NCBI RefSeq assembly: GCF_900091465.1
Contig: NZ_FMHV01000002.1
Location: 3,844,001 to 3,908,000 of the forward strand
Direction: 5' to 3'
Length of the DNA: 64,000 bases
Source of the DNA: Micromonospora rhizosphaerae
Lineage (GTDB): Bacteria; Actinomycetota; Actinomycetes; Mycobacteriales; Micromonosporaceae
A program made the translations under genes and the position numbers. Below the pieces are notes generated by a model. It worked only from the letters and a program-made list of their open reading frames with translations. It was not told where the DNA came from and did not search any database. Each line of letters opens with the position of its first letter. The first letter of the stretch is position 1. Of the stretch, positions 17,900 to 25,985 are shown in pieces.

Positions 17900-18640
17900 G
17901 TGAACCTGGATACGCGGGGGCCGGCGATCGACACCCTCGGAGTGCTGGAGACCGCCGCCCTGCTGCGGGAGCTGACCGCCGGCCTGATCTCCGCCACCGA
18001 CTTCGACGAGGCGCTGAACCAGCTGGTCCGGATCGCCCGGGACGCCGTGCCGGGGGTGGCCTGGTGCGGGTTCACCGCGCTGCGGGCCGGCGAGCCGGCC
18101 GGCGTGACGGCCTCCGACCCGCGCCTGGCCGAGCTGGACGATCTCCGGCACGGCTCGGACTCGCCGGCCATGAGCGCCATCCAGCGGCGCGAGATGGTCA
18201 TCGCGGAGGACCTCAAGCAGGAGACGCGCTGGCCGGCCTGGATCGGTCGGGCGCGCGGCCTGGGCGTGCACGGGGTGATCTCCGCGCCGGTTGACGTGGA
18301 CGAACAGGTGATCGGGGCGATCAACCTGTACGCCGACTCGGCGGCGGCGCTGACCACCCGGCATCAGCTCACCGCGATGCTCCTCGCCGAGCACGCCGGG
18401 CTGCTCCTGGCCGCGGTGCGGGACCGGGCCCGGGAGGCCGCGCAGGCCGGTCAGCTGGACTCCGCACTGCTCGAGGAGGGCGTCATCGGCCAGGCCATCG
18501 GAGTGATCATGACCCAGCGCGGCTGCCCGGCGCCGGAGGCGCTGGACGTGCTGCGCAGCGCGGCCTCCTCGTTGGACATTCCGCTGCGCGAGGTGGCCGA
18601 GCGGCTGGTGATCACCGTCTCCCGCCCGCGGGAGAGCTGA
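17900..18640 (+). CDS. GAF and ANTAR domain protein (putative antiterminator)
   Basis: 246 residues from GTG. The GAF sensor domain (residues ~20-170) includes LVRIARDAVPGVAWCGFTAL and GVHGVISAPVDVDEQVIGAINLYA. A C-terminal ANTAR RNA-binding domain (~185-240) has EEGVIGQAIGVIMTQRGCPA and LDIPLREVAERLVIT. Such proteins bind paired hairpins in nascent RNA and prevent termination, controlled by a small ligand or redox signal in the GAF domain. No paired ANTAR target hairpins were noticed nearby. The upstream promoter is of SigB/F type. Confidence 0.9.
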   Translation: MNLDTRGPAIDTLGVLETAALLRELTAGLISATDFDEALNQLVRIARDAVPGVAWCGFTALRAGEPAGVTASDPRLAELDDLRHGSDSPAMSAIQRREMVIAEDLKQETRWPAWIGRARGLGVHGVISAPVDVDEQVIGAINLYADSAAALTTRHQLTAMLLAEHAGLLLAAVRDRAREAAQAGQLDSALLEEGVIGQAIGVIMTQRGCPAPEALDVLRSAASSLDIPLREVAERLVITVSRPRES

Positions 18641-18649
18641 GTCGCTCTC

Positions 18650-18675
18650 GTTTCACCCAGTTGGCGCCCGGGTAG
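18650..18675 (+). promoter_or_regulatory. SigB/SigF-type promoter for the DUF2231 gene
   Basis: GTTT, a 16-nt spacer and GGGTAG, about 40 bp before the ATG at 18717. It starts ten bases after the preceding stop codon. Confidence 0.6.
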
Positions 18676-18716
18676 CAACGTGGACTGGTGTGCTGTGCCG
18701 ACGTGGGGAGGATTCG

Positions 18717-19223
18717 ATGGAGAGCCGGCTGCGGGTGCAGGGGCACCCCATCCAACCGATGCTGATGACGTTCCCGTTCGGACTCTTCATCAGCGCCACC
18801 GTCTTCGACCTGGCCGACGTCGCCGGCGGCCCGGCCTTCCTCGGCGAGGTCGGCTACTGGACCGCTATCGCCGCCCTGGTCGCCACCGCCCTCGCCGCCG
18901 TCGCCGGAATGGTCGACCTCTGGGACATGCGCGCCGGCTGGACCCGCCGCACGGCGGTCACCTTCAACCTGGTCAACCTCGGGATGGCCGCGCTCTTTGT
19001 GCTCTCCTGCCTGGTCCGGGCGGACTCGCCGGAGCGCGGCGCCACCGCCATGCTGGTCTTCACCGAGATCGTCGCCCTGGCCGTCGGCGGCGTGGGCGTG
19101 GCGCTGGGAGCCCGGCTGATGCGCCAGTTCGACCGCACCCGCATCGAGCCGAGCGGCTTCGAGACGCTCGACGGCGTCCCGCCCGGTGGCTCCACCGTGG
19201 AGATCGCCCGCCCGCCCGCCTGA
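18717..19223 (+). CDS. DUF2231 family membrane protein
   Basis: 168 residues from ATG MESRLRVQGH, with GGGGAGGA eight bases upstream. Opens with the family signature GHPIQPMLMTFPFGLF, followed by four hydrophobic segments (FLGEVGYWTAIAALVATALA, FNLVNLGMAALFVLSCLV and TEIVALAVGGVGVALGARL among them). DUF2231 proteins are small inner-membrane proteins of unknown function, often beside redox or heme-related genes and stress-induced. A long-loop inverted repeat follows and separates it from the convergent DUF3500 gene. Confidence 0.85.
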   Translation: MESRLRVQGHPIQPMLMTFPFGLFISATVFDLADVAGGPAFLGEVGYWTAIAALVATALAAVAGMVDLWDMRAGWTRRTAVTFNLVNLGMAALFVLSCLVRADSPERGATAMLVFTEIVALAVGGVGVALGARLMRQFDRTRIEPSGFETLDGVPPGGSTVEIARPPA

Positions 19224-19277
19224 CCGCGTCCGCAGGCCGCCCGCCTGACCGCCCCGAGCCCCGCCGCGGGCGTTGAC

Positions 19278-19330
19278 CATGAAGTTGTTGTCCCGACACG
19301 CCGTCGCGAGTGGCGACAACTTCATGATCA
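19278..19330. repeat. Dispersed long-loop inverted repeat, copy 1
   Basis: The left arm CATGAAGTTGTTGTC and right arm GACAACTTCATG pair over about 10-12 bp around a 22-nt loop. It sits between the ends of two convergent genes. A better-conserved copy is at 29378-29432 in the same kind of location. Confidence 0.7.
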
Positions 19331-19366
19331 TCGGTGCCGGAGGGGGACGGGGCGGCGGCGGGCGGG

Positions 19367-20314
19367 TCAGTGGGCGGTGGCGTGGTGGGCGGCGAGGACG
19401 TCGGCGCCGAAGTCGCTGGCCGGGCGGCGCAGGACCGTGTGCGCGTGGTTCCCGTCGTCGGTGGTGTTGTCGTACTCGATCAGCAGGTCGTCGCCCTGCA
19501 CTCGGTAGTAGTGCCGCTGCCCGGGCCGGGTCGGGCCGGCCCACGCGAAGTGCAGCTCTCCGCCGTCGAGCCGCCCGGCCTCCCGGATGGCCAGCTCCGG
19601 CGGGAGTCGGTCGAGGTAGAGCGCGACGAGCTGGTCGAGCAGCGCCCGCCCGGTCGGCGCCAGCCGATCGCGGGGGACGCCGAGCGGCTCGATCGCCCCC
19701 GGCGCGGTCGGCCGGGTGGCGCTGATGATGTCGGCCGGGGCCTCGTCGGCGACGATCGCCGCGGCCCGACCCGCCGGCCCGAGCGCGTCCAGCAGCTCAC
19801 GGGCCAGGTCCTCCTCCACGCCGAGCGGACGGGAGACCGGCCGACCGCCGTGTCGGACCGCCGCCGGATTGGCGCCGAAGAAGAGCGGGGCGGGGGAGAC
19901 CTGGTCGTCCGCCACCGTCATGCTGACCGACAGGTGATGCCCCTCGATCCGCCAGCCCCACCGGTCGTCGCGTGCCGGGTCGCCGAAGACGGCAACCCAG
20001 TAGTCCCCGCTGTGCCGCCCGCGCCGCCACTCCTCGGCCCGGTCCAGCACCTCCTCGAGCGCGATGATCGCCATCGCCTGGGCGTACGCGGGCGGGCTGA
20101 GCGCGGTGGCGAGGAGTCGGTGCGCGGCCTTGCGGGCGGGGACGTCCAGCTCGGCGAGGCAGGCGCCGGGTCGGGGGCGGGGCCGGTACTCCAGCCAGCG
20201 CCGGGCCGCGTCGTCGTCGAATGAATGGCTCGCGCGCTGCCGCACCGGCTCGTCCAGGGCCGCCAGCAGGGCACTGGCCGCCACGCGCATCTGCTCGGGT
20301 ATGGGATCCTCCAC
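19367..20314 (-). CDS. DUF3500 family protein
   Basis: 315 residues from GTG (VEDPIPEQMR); an ATG eight codons in is the alternative. Recognisable stretches are WRRGRHSGDYWVAVFGDP, WGWRIEGHHLSVSMTVADDQ, PLFFGANPA and HFAWAGPTRPGQRHYYRVQG, which match DUF3500, a family of unknown function predicted to be a lyase or binding protein. Soluble, with no signal peptide. It is 53 bp downstream of the ankyrin-repeat gene on the same strand, so the two are probably co-transcribed. Confidence 0.8.
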   Translation of the reverse strand: MEDPIPEQMRVAASALLAALDEPVRQRASHSFDDDAARRWLEYRPRPRPGACLAELDVPARKAAHRLLATALSPPAYAQAMAIIALEEVLDRAEEWRRGRHSGDYWVAVFGDPARDDRWGWRIEGHHLSVSMTVADDQVSPAPLFFGANPAAVRHGGRPVSRPLGVEEDLARELLDALGPAGRAAAIVADEAPADIISATRPTAPGAIEPLGVPRDRLAPTGRALLDQLVALYLDRLPPELAIREAGRLDGGELHFAWAGPTRPGQRHYYRVQGDDLLIEYDNTTDDGNHAHTVLRRPASDFGADVLAAHHATAH

Positions 20315-20367
20315 CGCCTCTGTATACCGTCCGCGCGACCGCCGCACCGGCAGGCCGCCGCGGTCGG

Positions 20368-20760
20368 TCAGCTCCGGCCCAGCACCGTCAGCATGTCGGG
20401 CAGGTCGAAGAAGCGGGCGGTCTCCACCGCCGACGGGCTGCCGTGGTCCGGGTCGGCGCCGGCGTCCAGCAGCGCCCGGACCGCCTCGGCGTTGCGCCGG
20501 AAGACCGCGGCGGCGAGCGCCGTCTGCCCCCGGTCGCTGGTGCGGGAATGGTCGGCGCCGCGGGCCAGCAGCGCCGCCACCGTGGCCGGATGGGCGTGGT
20601 ACGCGGCCAGGATCAGCAGCGTGTCGCCCTTGTCGTCGGTCATGTTGACCGGCAGCCCGGCGTCGACGTACCCGGCCAGCTCCTCGGTCGCCCCGCCGCG
20701 CGCCAGGTCGAACATCCGGTGCGCGAAGGCGAGGGTCTCGCCGTCGAGATCGTCGGTCAC
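20368..20760 (-). CDS. Ankyrin-repeat protein
   Basis: 130 residues, starting MTDDLDGETL. About three ankyrin repeats are visible: GLPVNMTDDKGDTLLILAAY, HPATVAALLARGADHSRTSD and NAEAVRALLDAGADPDHGSP. These form a stack of helix-loop-helix units for protein-protein contact. Short stand-alone ankyrin proteins of this kind are common in actinobacteria, with no fixed function. Its position directly ahead of the DUF3500 gene suggests a partner role. Confidence 0.85.
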   Translation of the reverse strand: MTDDLDGETLAFAHRMFDLARGGATEELAGYVDAGLPVNMTDDKGDTLLILAAYHAHPATVAALLARGADHSRTSDRGQTALAAAVFRRNAEAVRALLDAGADPDHGSPSAVETARFFDLPDMLTVLGRS

Positions 20761-20827
20761 CCGTCCAGGCTAGTGCGACCCGGCCGGCCACGCCTGATAG
20801 CTTCCCAGCCCGGAACGGGAGGGGTGG

Positions 20828-21205
20828 ATGGACGATTCGGTGTACGTCGGCAACGCGGGCGTGGACGGGACCATCGAAGGCGGCTGGCTGCTCGGCCACT
20901 TCATGCCGCCCGGAGATGTCCGGCACAGCACCGAGGTCGAGGTGAAGTGGGGTGTGCACCCGGCGGGGGAGGCCCGGTCGCAGTGGGCCACCGGCGAGCG
21001 TCGCGTCGCCCTGCTGGTGCTGATCAGCGGCCGGTTCCGGGTGGAGTTGCCGGATCGCACGGTGGTGCTCGGCGCGCCCGGCGACTACGTGGTCTGGGGC
21101 CGGGGCGTCGACCATTCCTGGTACGCCGAGCGCGAGTCGGTGGTGCTGACCGTGCGCTGGCCGTCGGTGCCCGGCTACAAGGTGAACCCGCCGGTCCGCC
21201 GCTGA
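20828..21205 (+). CDS. Small cupin-fold protein
   Basis: 125 residues, starting MDDSVYVGNA. The middle and end show a cupin-like beta pattern (EVEVKWGVHPAGEAR, LLVLISGRFRVELPDRTVVL, GAPGDYVVWGRGVDHSWYAE), with a single His in the second motif and no complete metal-binding HxH/E/H set. It may bind a ligand rather than catalyse. Homologues are sometimes mislabelled signal peptidase I; no catalytic Ser/Lys or membrane anchor supports that name. Divergent from the ankyrin gene, with a 67-bp shared promoter gap. Confidence 0.7.
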   Translation: MDDSVYVGNAGVDGTIEGGWLLGHFMPPGDVRHSTEVEVKWGVHPAGEARSQWATGERRVALLVLISGRFRVELPDRTVVLGAPGDYVVWGRGVDHSWYAERESVVLTVRWPSVPGYKVNPPVRR

Positions 21206-21248
21206 CCCCCGCGCCGCGGATGCCGCGCCGTCCCAGCATGCGGTATAG

Positions 21249-21281
21249 CCTATTAAACCGATAGGAATTAGCGTCTATAGT
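21249..21281 (+). promoter_or_regulatory. Promoter with overlapping palindromic operator for the cysteine dioxygenase operon
   Basis: An AT-rich island in otherwise GC-rich DNA. The inverted repeat CCTAT-N7-ATAGG (21249-21265) overlaps a -35-like TTAAAC (21253-21258); 17 nt later comes TATAGT (21276-21281). A repressor bound to the palindrome would block RNA polymerase. The downstream sulfur genes suggest a regulator responding to cysteine or sulfur supply. Confidence 0.55.
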
Positions 21282-21323
21282 GCCGGAGGTACGCCGCTCC
21301 GTAGCCCATGAGGACGAGCCACC

Positions 21324-21776
21324 ATGACCGACACCGATCTGTCCCAGCTGCTCGCCGTCGCCGGCCGGTATTCCGATCCGCTCGGCTGGCCGGTCCCGCT
21401 GCGCTTCGACCATGCCGAGCGGTGGTACGCGCGGCTCGCGGCCGGCCCGGACCATGAGGTGTGGGCGTTGAGCTGGCTGCCCGGACAGGGCACCGACCTG
21501 CACGACCACGGCGGCTCCGCCGGCGCCTTCCTGGTCGTCGCCGGAACGCTCACCGAGGAGACGGTCAGCGGGGGGCAGCTGCGGGCCCGCAGGCTGACCG
21601 CCGGCTCCGGCCGGCGCTTCGGCGCCCGGCACGTGCATGTCGTCACCAACCGGGGGGATCAGCCCGCCGTCAGCGTGCACGTCTACCGGCCCGCCCTGCG
21701 CCGGATGACCCGCTACCGGCTCGTCCGGGGGCAGCTCCTGGTCGCCGATGTGGCCGAGGCCGGTGTCGCCTGGTGA
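21324..21776 (+). CDS. Cysteine dioxygenase family protein
   Basis: 150 residues, cupin fold. It carries the iron-binding pattern LHDHGGSAGAFLVVAGTLTE (His-x-His plus downstream Glu) and the distal His in FGARHVHVVTNRGD. The expected reaction is oxidation of cysteine, or a related thiol, to the sulfinate with O2. The protein is shorter than mammalian enzymes but typical for actinobacteria. The gene for a rhodanese lies 65 bp downstream on the same strand, a common pairing for sulfur oxidation and sulfane transfer. Regulation is probably through the upstream palindrome. Confidence 0.85.
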   Translation: MTDTDLSQLLAVAGRYSDPLGWPVPLRFDHAERWYARLAAGPDHEVWALSWLPGQGTDLHDHGGSAGAFLVVAGTLTEETVSGGQLRARRLTAGSGRRFGARHVHVVTNRGDQPAVSVHVYRPALRRMTRYRLVRGQLLVADVAEAGVAW

Positions 21777-21841
21777 CCCCGACGACCTTCGACCCGGTAC
21801 GCCCGCAGCTCTGACATCCGCCGCCAGGGAAGGACGCGACG

Positions 21842-22333
21842 ATGACCCGGACCCAGACCCGTACCGACAGCTGTCCCGTGCCGCCGCCCGGCTCCCGGGG
21901 AATCGACGAGATCCTCGCCGCCGCCCGCGCCCGGCTGCGCCGGCTCGACCCCGAGCAGGCCCACCTGGCGTACCGGGACGGGGCGCTGCTGGTCGACATC
22001 CGACCGGCCGGCCAGCGCGCCGCGCACGGCACCGTCCCCGGCGCCCTCGCCGTGGAACGCAACGTCCTCGAGTGGCGGTTCGACCCGCGCTGCCCGGCGC
22101 GGCTGCCCCAGGCGGTCGACTACGACCTGCCGGTGGTCGTCCTCTGCCAGGAGGGCTACACCTCCTCGCTGGCCGCCGCCGCCCTCCAGGATCTCGGCCT
22201 GCACCGTGCCACCGACGTGGTCGGCGGCTTCGCGGCCTGGCGCATCGCCGGGCTGCCCACGCTCGGACCCACCCCACCGCACCGACCCTCGTCCGCCGCG
22301 CCCCCGGTCACCGCAAGCCGGGCGCCCCGCTGA
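21842..22333 (+). CDS. Rhodanese-like sulfurtransferase
   Basis: 163 residues. A single rhodanese domain (residues ~30-140) with [20 protein letters not shown], the active-site loop [11 protein letters not shown] (nucleophile Cys102) and [14 protein letters not shown]. It moves sulfane sulfur via a persulfide on the Cys. The last 25 residues are a Pro/Ala-rich tail. It is probably co-transcribed with the cysteine dioxygenase gene. Confidence 0.88.
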   Translation: MTRTQTRTDSCPVPPPGSRGIDEILAAARARLRRLDPEQAHLAYRDGALLVDIRPAGQRAAHGTVPGALAVERNVLEWRFDPRCPARLPQAVDYDLPVVVLCQEGYTSSLAAAALQDLGLHRATDVVGGFAAWRIAGLPTLGPTPPHRPSSAAPPVTASRAPR

Positions 22334-22373
22334 CCGCCCGCCGCACCCGGCGTGGCGCGCGCGACCGCCAGCT

Positions 22374-22661
22374 CAGGAGTCCGAGTACGACCTGCTGCTC
22401 TTCCTGGCCGAGCACCCCCGTCGGGTCTTCACCCGGCTCCAGCTGCTGGCCAACGTGTGGGGCTACGAGCACGCGGTGGCCCGCACAGTGGACGTCCACC
22501 TCCGCCGGCTGCGCGCCAAGCTCGGCGCCGACACGCCCTTGGTGACCACCGTGTACGGCGTCGGCTACCGGCTCGCCGACGACGCCAGGGTCATCGTCGA
22601 CCCGGGGCGCTGCGGCGACGGCGCGGCGCGCAGGTGGGGGCGGTCGGACCGGCCAATGTGA
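22374..22661 (+). pseudogene. Truncated OmpR-type winged-helix fragment
   Basis: The frame encodes only a C-terminal DNA-binding domain: [74 protein letters not shown]. It is about 75% identical to the end of the intact regulator 620 bp downstream. No start codon, ribosome-binding site or N-terminal part precedes the homology, and the frame opens inside the rhodanese gene. It looks like a decayed tandem duplicate. Readthrough translation cannot be excluded. Confidence 0.7.
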
Positions 22662-22874
22662 ATCCCGGCAGGTACCCCCCGTATCGGGTCATCTCGGCGC
22701 TCTGCTGTAATCAACTGGTCTCGTACGCAGAGCGAGCATTCGGCTCCGATGTGTTCGTCGATTGTCACATTCATGCAACGTAGCCGCCCCTTGACCCGCA
22801 CCCCGGGGGCCGGGAAGCATCGATGAAGCGGCGTCCCGGGCCGTGGGAGATACCCGGACCAGCCAAGGAGGACC

Positions 22875-23483
22875 ATGTCGGTCAGCCCCGCCTCGTCGCG
22901 CGCCGGATGGCATACGTCCCAGCCCACGGTTCCCGGTCGTCCCCCCGGCGGCCAGCGTCGCCCGGCGAACACCGCCGCACCCGTGCTCACCGTTACCCTG
23001 TCCATCCCACTGGCCTCCGAGGAGTCGCTGACCCCGCCTGCCCGCCGGCTGCTGGAGGCCGCCCGGGAGATGCTGGAACGCGGCGAGGGGGTGATCTCCA
23101 GCGGCGGCCTCCCGGTCGAGCGCCGACCCGATCCGGTGCCCACGGGCCGGTCGCCGTCCCGCCCGCTCGCGCCGACCATCCCGACCCTGCACATCCTCGC
23201 CTCGTCCCGGTCGGTGCTCCGTGACGGCGAGCCGCTGCCGCTCACCCGGCTGGAGTTCGACCTGCTGCTGCACCTGGTCGCCCACCCGCGTCGGGTCTTC
23301 ACCCGGCTGCAGCTGCTCAACGCGGTCTGGGGCTACGAGCACGCCGGCGTCCGCACGGTGGACGTGCACGTCCGGCGGCTGCGCGGCAAGGTCGGCGTCG
23401 ACGTCCCCCTGATCACCACCGTCTACGGGGTCGGCTACCGGCTCGCCGACGACGTCCGGGTCACCATCGACCGCGCCGGCTGA
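22875..23483 (+). CDS. Orphan winged-helix transcriptional regulator (OmpR C-terminal type)
   Basis: 202 residues with the strong ribosome-binding sequence AAGGAGGACC before the ATG. The first ~100 residues are Pro/Arg-rich and lack a receiver domain: no acidic pocket, no phospho-Asp. Residues ~105-198 are an OmpR/PhoB effector domain ([63 protein letters not shown]). It therefore binds DNA without classical two-component phosphorylation. The 213-bp region upstream is AT-richer than average and holds the promoter. Targets are unknown; the neighbouring sulfur genes are candidates. Confidence 0.85.
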   Translation: MSVSPASSRAGWHTSQPTVPGRPPGGQRRPANTAAPVLTVTLSIPLASEESLTPPARRLLEAAREMLERGEGVISSGGLPVERRPDPVPTGRSPSRPLAPTIPTLHILASSRSVLRDGEPLPLTRLEFDLLLHLVAHPRRVFTRLQLLNAVWGYEHAGVRTVDVHVRRLRGKVGVDVPLITTVYGVGYRLADDVRVTIDRAG

Positions 23484-23505
23484 GCCGGCGAGGCACGATG
23501 GTCGG

Positions 23506-24144
23506 ATGCGCGTCCGTCCGATCACCCCCGAGCGGCTCGTCAGCGAGCTCAGCGACCGGCTCACCTCCGCCGCCGTCCCCGGGCGGCTGCGGGTGGCGGT
23601 CGACGGTCCACCGGCCGCCGGCCCGGACGCGTTGGCCGCCGCCCTGGTCGACCCGCTGCGCGCGTCCGGCCGTCCGGTGGTGCACGTGCTGGCCGCCGAC
23701 TTTCTGCGTCCCGCCTCGGTGCGGCTGGAGCACGGCCGGACCAACCCGGACGCCTACTACGAGGGCTGGGTCGACGAGGCCGGGTTGCGCCGGGAGGTGC
23801 TCGACCCGGCCGGCCCGGGCGGGTCGGGCCGGCTGCTCCCCTCGCTCTGGGACGCCAGCACCGACCGCGCCAGCCGGGCCGGCTATGTCGAGCTGCCACC
23901 CGGCGGAGTCGTGCTGGTCAGCGGGGCGTTGCTGCTCGGCGGCGGGCTGCCGTTCGACGTCACCGTCCACCTGGAGCTGACCCCGGCGGCGCTGGCCCGG
24001 CGCACCGACCCGGAGCTGCACTGGACCCTGCCCGCCTTCGCCCGGTACGCCGACGAGGTCGCGCCGGCCTCCTTCGCCGACGTGGTGGTCCGCGCCGACG
24101 ACCCCCGGCACCCGGCCGTGGTGGAGCCGGGAGAGCCCGACTGA
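23506..24144 (+). CDS. Uridine-kinase-like protein with degenerate P-loop
   Basis: 212 residues. The overall pattern follows the uridine kinase/P-loop NTPase family: VAVDGPPAAGPDALAAALV near residue 30, then HVLAADFLRPASVRLEHGR, NPDAYYEGWVDEAGLRREVL and GVVLVSGALLLGG. The phosphate-binding loop is altered: where Walker A has GK(S/T), this protein has G39-P40-D41, so the catalytic Lys and the metal-binding Ser/Thr are both missing. It may have lost kinase activity and act as a nucleoside- or partner-binding protein. It begins 22 bp after the winged-helix regulator gene. Confidence 0.75.
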   Translation: MRVRPITPERLVSELSDRLTSAAVPGRLRVAVDGPPAAGPDALAAALVDPLRASGRPVVHVLAADFLRPASVRLEHGRTNPDAYYEGWVDEAGLRREVLDPAGPGGSGRLLPSLWDASTDRASRAGYVELPPGGVVLVSGALLLGGGLPFDVTVHLELTPAALARRTDPELHWTLPAFARYADEVAPASFADVVVRADDPRHPAVVEPGEPD

Positions 24145-24206
24145 GCGCGCGGCCCGGCGCGGCGGACCGAACCGGACGGCGGGCACTCGACGTCGGAAAA
24201 GTCGTC

Positions 24207-24233
24207 GGTTTGGTCCTTTCGAGGGGTGGGTAA
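24207..24233 (+). promoter_or_regulatory. SigB/SigF-type promoter for the DksA/TraR gene
   Basis: GGTTT, a 16-nt spacer after GTTT and GGGTAA. The start codon is about 110 bp downstream. Spacing is identical to the GAF-ANTAR and DUF2231 sites. Confidence 0.6.
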
Positions 24234-24343
24234 TCGCCCGGCTCACAGGCCACGGGTGATCTCGCCCGTGGACACCTGACCGACCATCCCCGGGGCGCTG
24301 GCCGCCCCGGGCCGACGTGAGGCCCCAGGAAAGGCAGGCAGCG

Positions 24344-24742
24344 ATGCTCGTCCACGACAAGGTAGCCACGGGCCGGTCCCAGGCGGAGACCGAGCAGATC
24401 CGGCAGTCCCTGCAGTCGCGCTACGACGAGCTGACCGCGGAGTACGAGCAGGCGGTGCTGCAGAGCCAGGTGCTGCGACTGGTGGAGGTCGGCGATACCG
24501 CCGGCGACGACCAGGCCGACAGCGGCACCAAGACCGCCGAACGGGACACCGCGCAGTCCCTGCTGCGCACCATCCTGGACCGTCGCGCGCAGTTCGAGCA
24601 CGCCCTCACCCGGCTCGACGAGGGCACCTACGGCTTCTGCGAGGGGTGCGGCGCGCCGATCCCGGTGGAGCGGCTGGAGATCTTCCCGTCCGCCACCTCC
24701 TGTGTGGCCTGCAAGCAGAACCGGGAGCGGCGGGCGGCCTGA
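24344..24742 (+). CDS. TraR/DksA family zinc-finger protein
   Basis: 132 residues from ATG MLVHDKVATG with AGGAAAGGCAGG upstream. An N-terminal coiled-coil part (EQIRQSLQSRYDELTAEYEQ) is followed by DRRAQFEHALTRLDEGTYGF and a C4 zinc finger (CEGCGAPIPVERLEIFP, then CVACKQ). The family enters the secondary channel of RNA polymerase and modulates initiation, often with ppGpp. Its SigB/F-like promoter suggests induction in stress or stationary phase. Confidence 0.88.
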   Translation: MLVHDKVATGRSQAETEQIRQSLQSRYDELTAEYEQAVLQSQVLRLVEVGDTAGDDQADSGTKTAERDTAQSLLRTILDRRAQFEHALTRLDEGTYGFCEGCGAPIPVERLEIFPSATSCVACKQNRERRAA

Positions 24743-24788
24743 GCGACCGGGGGTTGCCGGTCGGTCCCGGACGGGGTGGACTCCACCC

Positions 24789-25661
24789 ATGGGTGAGATC
24801 AAGGTGGGCACCGCATCCTGGACCGACCGGACCCTGCTGGACTCCGGCTGGTATCCGCAGACCGCGGACACCCCGGAGAAGCGGCTGGCGTACTACGCCC
24901 GGAAGTTCCCGCTGGTCGAGGTGGACGCCACCTACTACGCGCCGCCCGCCGAGCGGACGGCGCAGCTGTGGGTGGCCCGCACCCCGCCCGGCTTCGTGTT
25001 CAACATCAAGGCGTTCAGCCTGCTGACCGGGCACCCGACCCGGGTCGGTGCGCTCTACAAGGACCTGCGCCCGGAGACGGACAAGGCGAACGTTTACCCC
25101 GACGACCTGCCGCCGCAGGCGTACGAGGAGGTCTGGACCCGGTTCCTGTCCGCGCTCGACCCGCTGGTGGCGGCGGACCGGCTGGGCGCCCTGCTGTTCC
25201 AGTTCCCGCCCTGGTTCACCATCAGGCGGGACAACAAGCAGTACCTGCTCGAGGTGGCGAAGCGGTGCGGCCCGCTGCGCCCGGTCTTCGAGTTCCGGCA
25301 CGCGTCCTGGTTCGACGGCGCCAATCGGGACGAGACGCTGGGCTTCCTGCGCAGGCACCACCTGGCGTACGTCTGTGTGGACATGCCCCAGGGGCACCGA
25401 TCCTCGGTACCCCCGGTGCTGGAGGCCACCGCGGACCTCGCGGTGATCCGCTTCCACGGGCACAGCGACAAGTGGACCAGCAAGGACATCCACGAGAAGT
25501 TCGGCTATGACTACTCCGACCGGGAGTTGCGCGACTGGGCGCCGAAGCTGCGCGAGTTGGCCGACCGCACCGAGCAGACCCACGTGCTCATGAACAACTG
25601 CTACCGCGACTACGCGCAGCGCAACGGCCAGCAGCTGCAGGCGCTGCTCTCCTCGGACTGA
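24789..25661 (+). CDS. DUF72 family protein (first of two)
   Basis: 290 residues from ATG MGEIKVGTAS. TIM-barrel-like DUF72/YecE family: KVGTASWTDRTLLDSGWYP at the N-terminus, LVEVDATYYAPPAERTAQLW, GALLFQFPPWFTI and VFEFRHASWFD. The biochemical function of the family is not established. It is 46 bp after the DksA/TraR gene and may be read from the same promoter. A second, distinct DUF72 protein is encoded at 26458-27255. Confidence 0.85.
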   Translation: MGEIKVGTASWTDRTLLDSGWYPQTADTPEKRLAYYARKFPLVEVDATYYAPPAERTAQLWVARTPPGFVFNIKAFSLLTGHPTRVGALYKDLRPETDKANVYPDDLPPQAYEEVWTRFLSALDPLVAADRLGALLFQFPPWFTIRRDNKQYLLEVAKRCGPLRPVFEFRHASWFDGANRDETLGFLRRHHLAYVCVDMPQGHRSSVPPVLEATADLAVIRFHGHSDKWTSKDIHEKFGYDYSDRELRDWAPKLRELADRTEQTHVLMNNCYRDYAQRNGQQLQALLSSD

Positions 25662-25790
25662 CGGCCGTGCCGGCCGTGGAATCACCCGAACCGGGTGAGG
25701 CCGGCTCACCTCCCCCCGCGCAGCATGGACGGTGTATGTGCGGTCCGTCGACCGACGCGACCGCGAGGGCCGACAGGCACGGAGGTGGCC

Positions 25791-25985
25791 ATGACGGTGC
25801 GCGTGGTAGCGGATCGGCGCCGCGGTCGGGTGCTGCACGTGGTCGGAAAATCCGACGGCGCCCGGCGCGGCGAGCAACCCGGTCGGTTCAGTCCGACCCG
25901 GCAGTGGCGGGGGCCCAGCGGGCCGCCGGGACGCACCGACGACCGACGGTGGGAAACCGACGTACGGGGGTGGACAGATGGCTGA
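25791..25985 (+). CDS. Possible small basic protein ahead of DUF2267
   Basis: 64 codons from ATG (MTVRVVADRRRGRVLHVVG), preceded by a strong GGAGGTGGCC. The stop overlaps the DUF2267 start by a few bases, allowing translational coupling. The sequence is Arg/Gly-rich with no recognised domain. It may be a true small gene or a leader; composition alone cannot decide. Confidence 0.35.
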   Translation: MTVRVVADRRRGRVLHVVGKSDGARRGEQPGRFSPTRQWRGPSGPPGRTDDRRWETDVRGWTDG

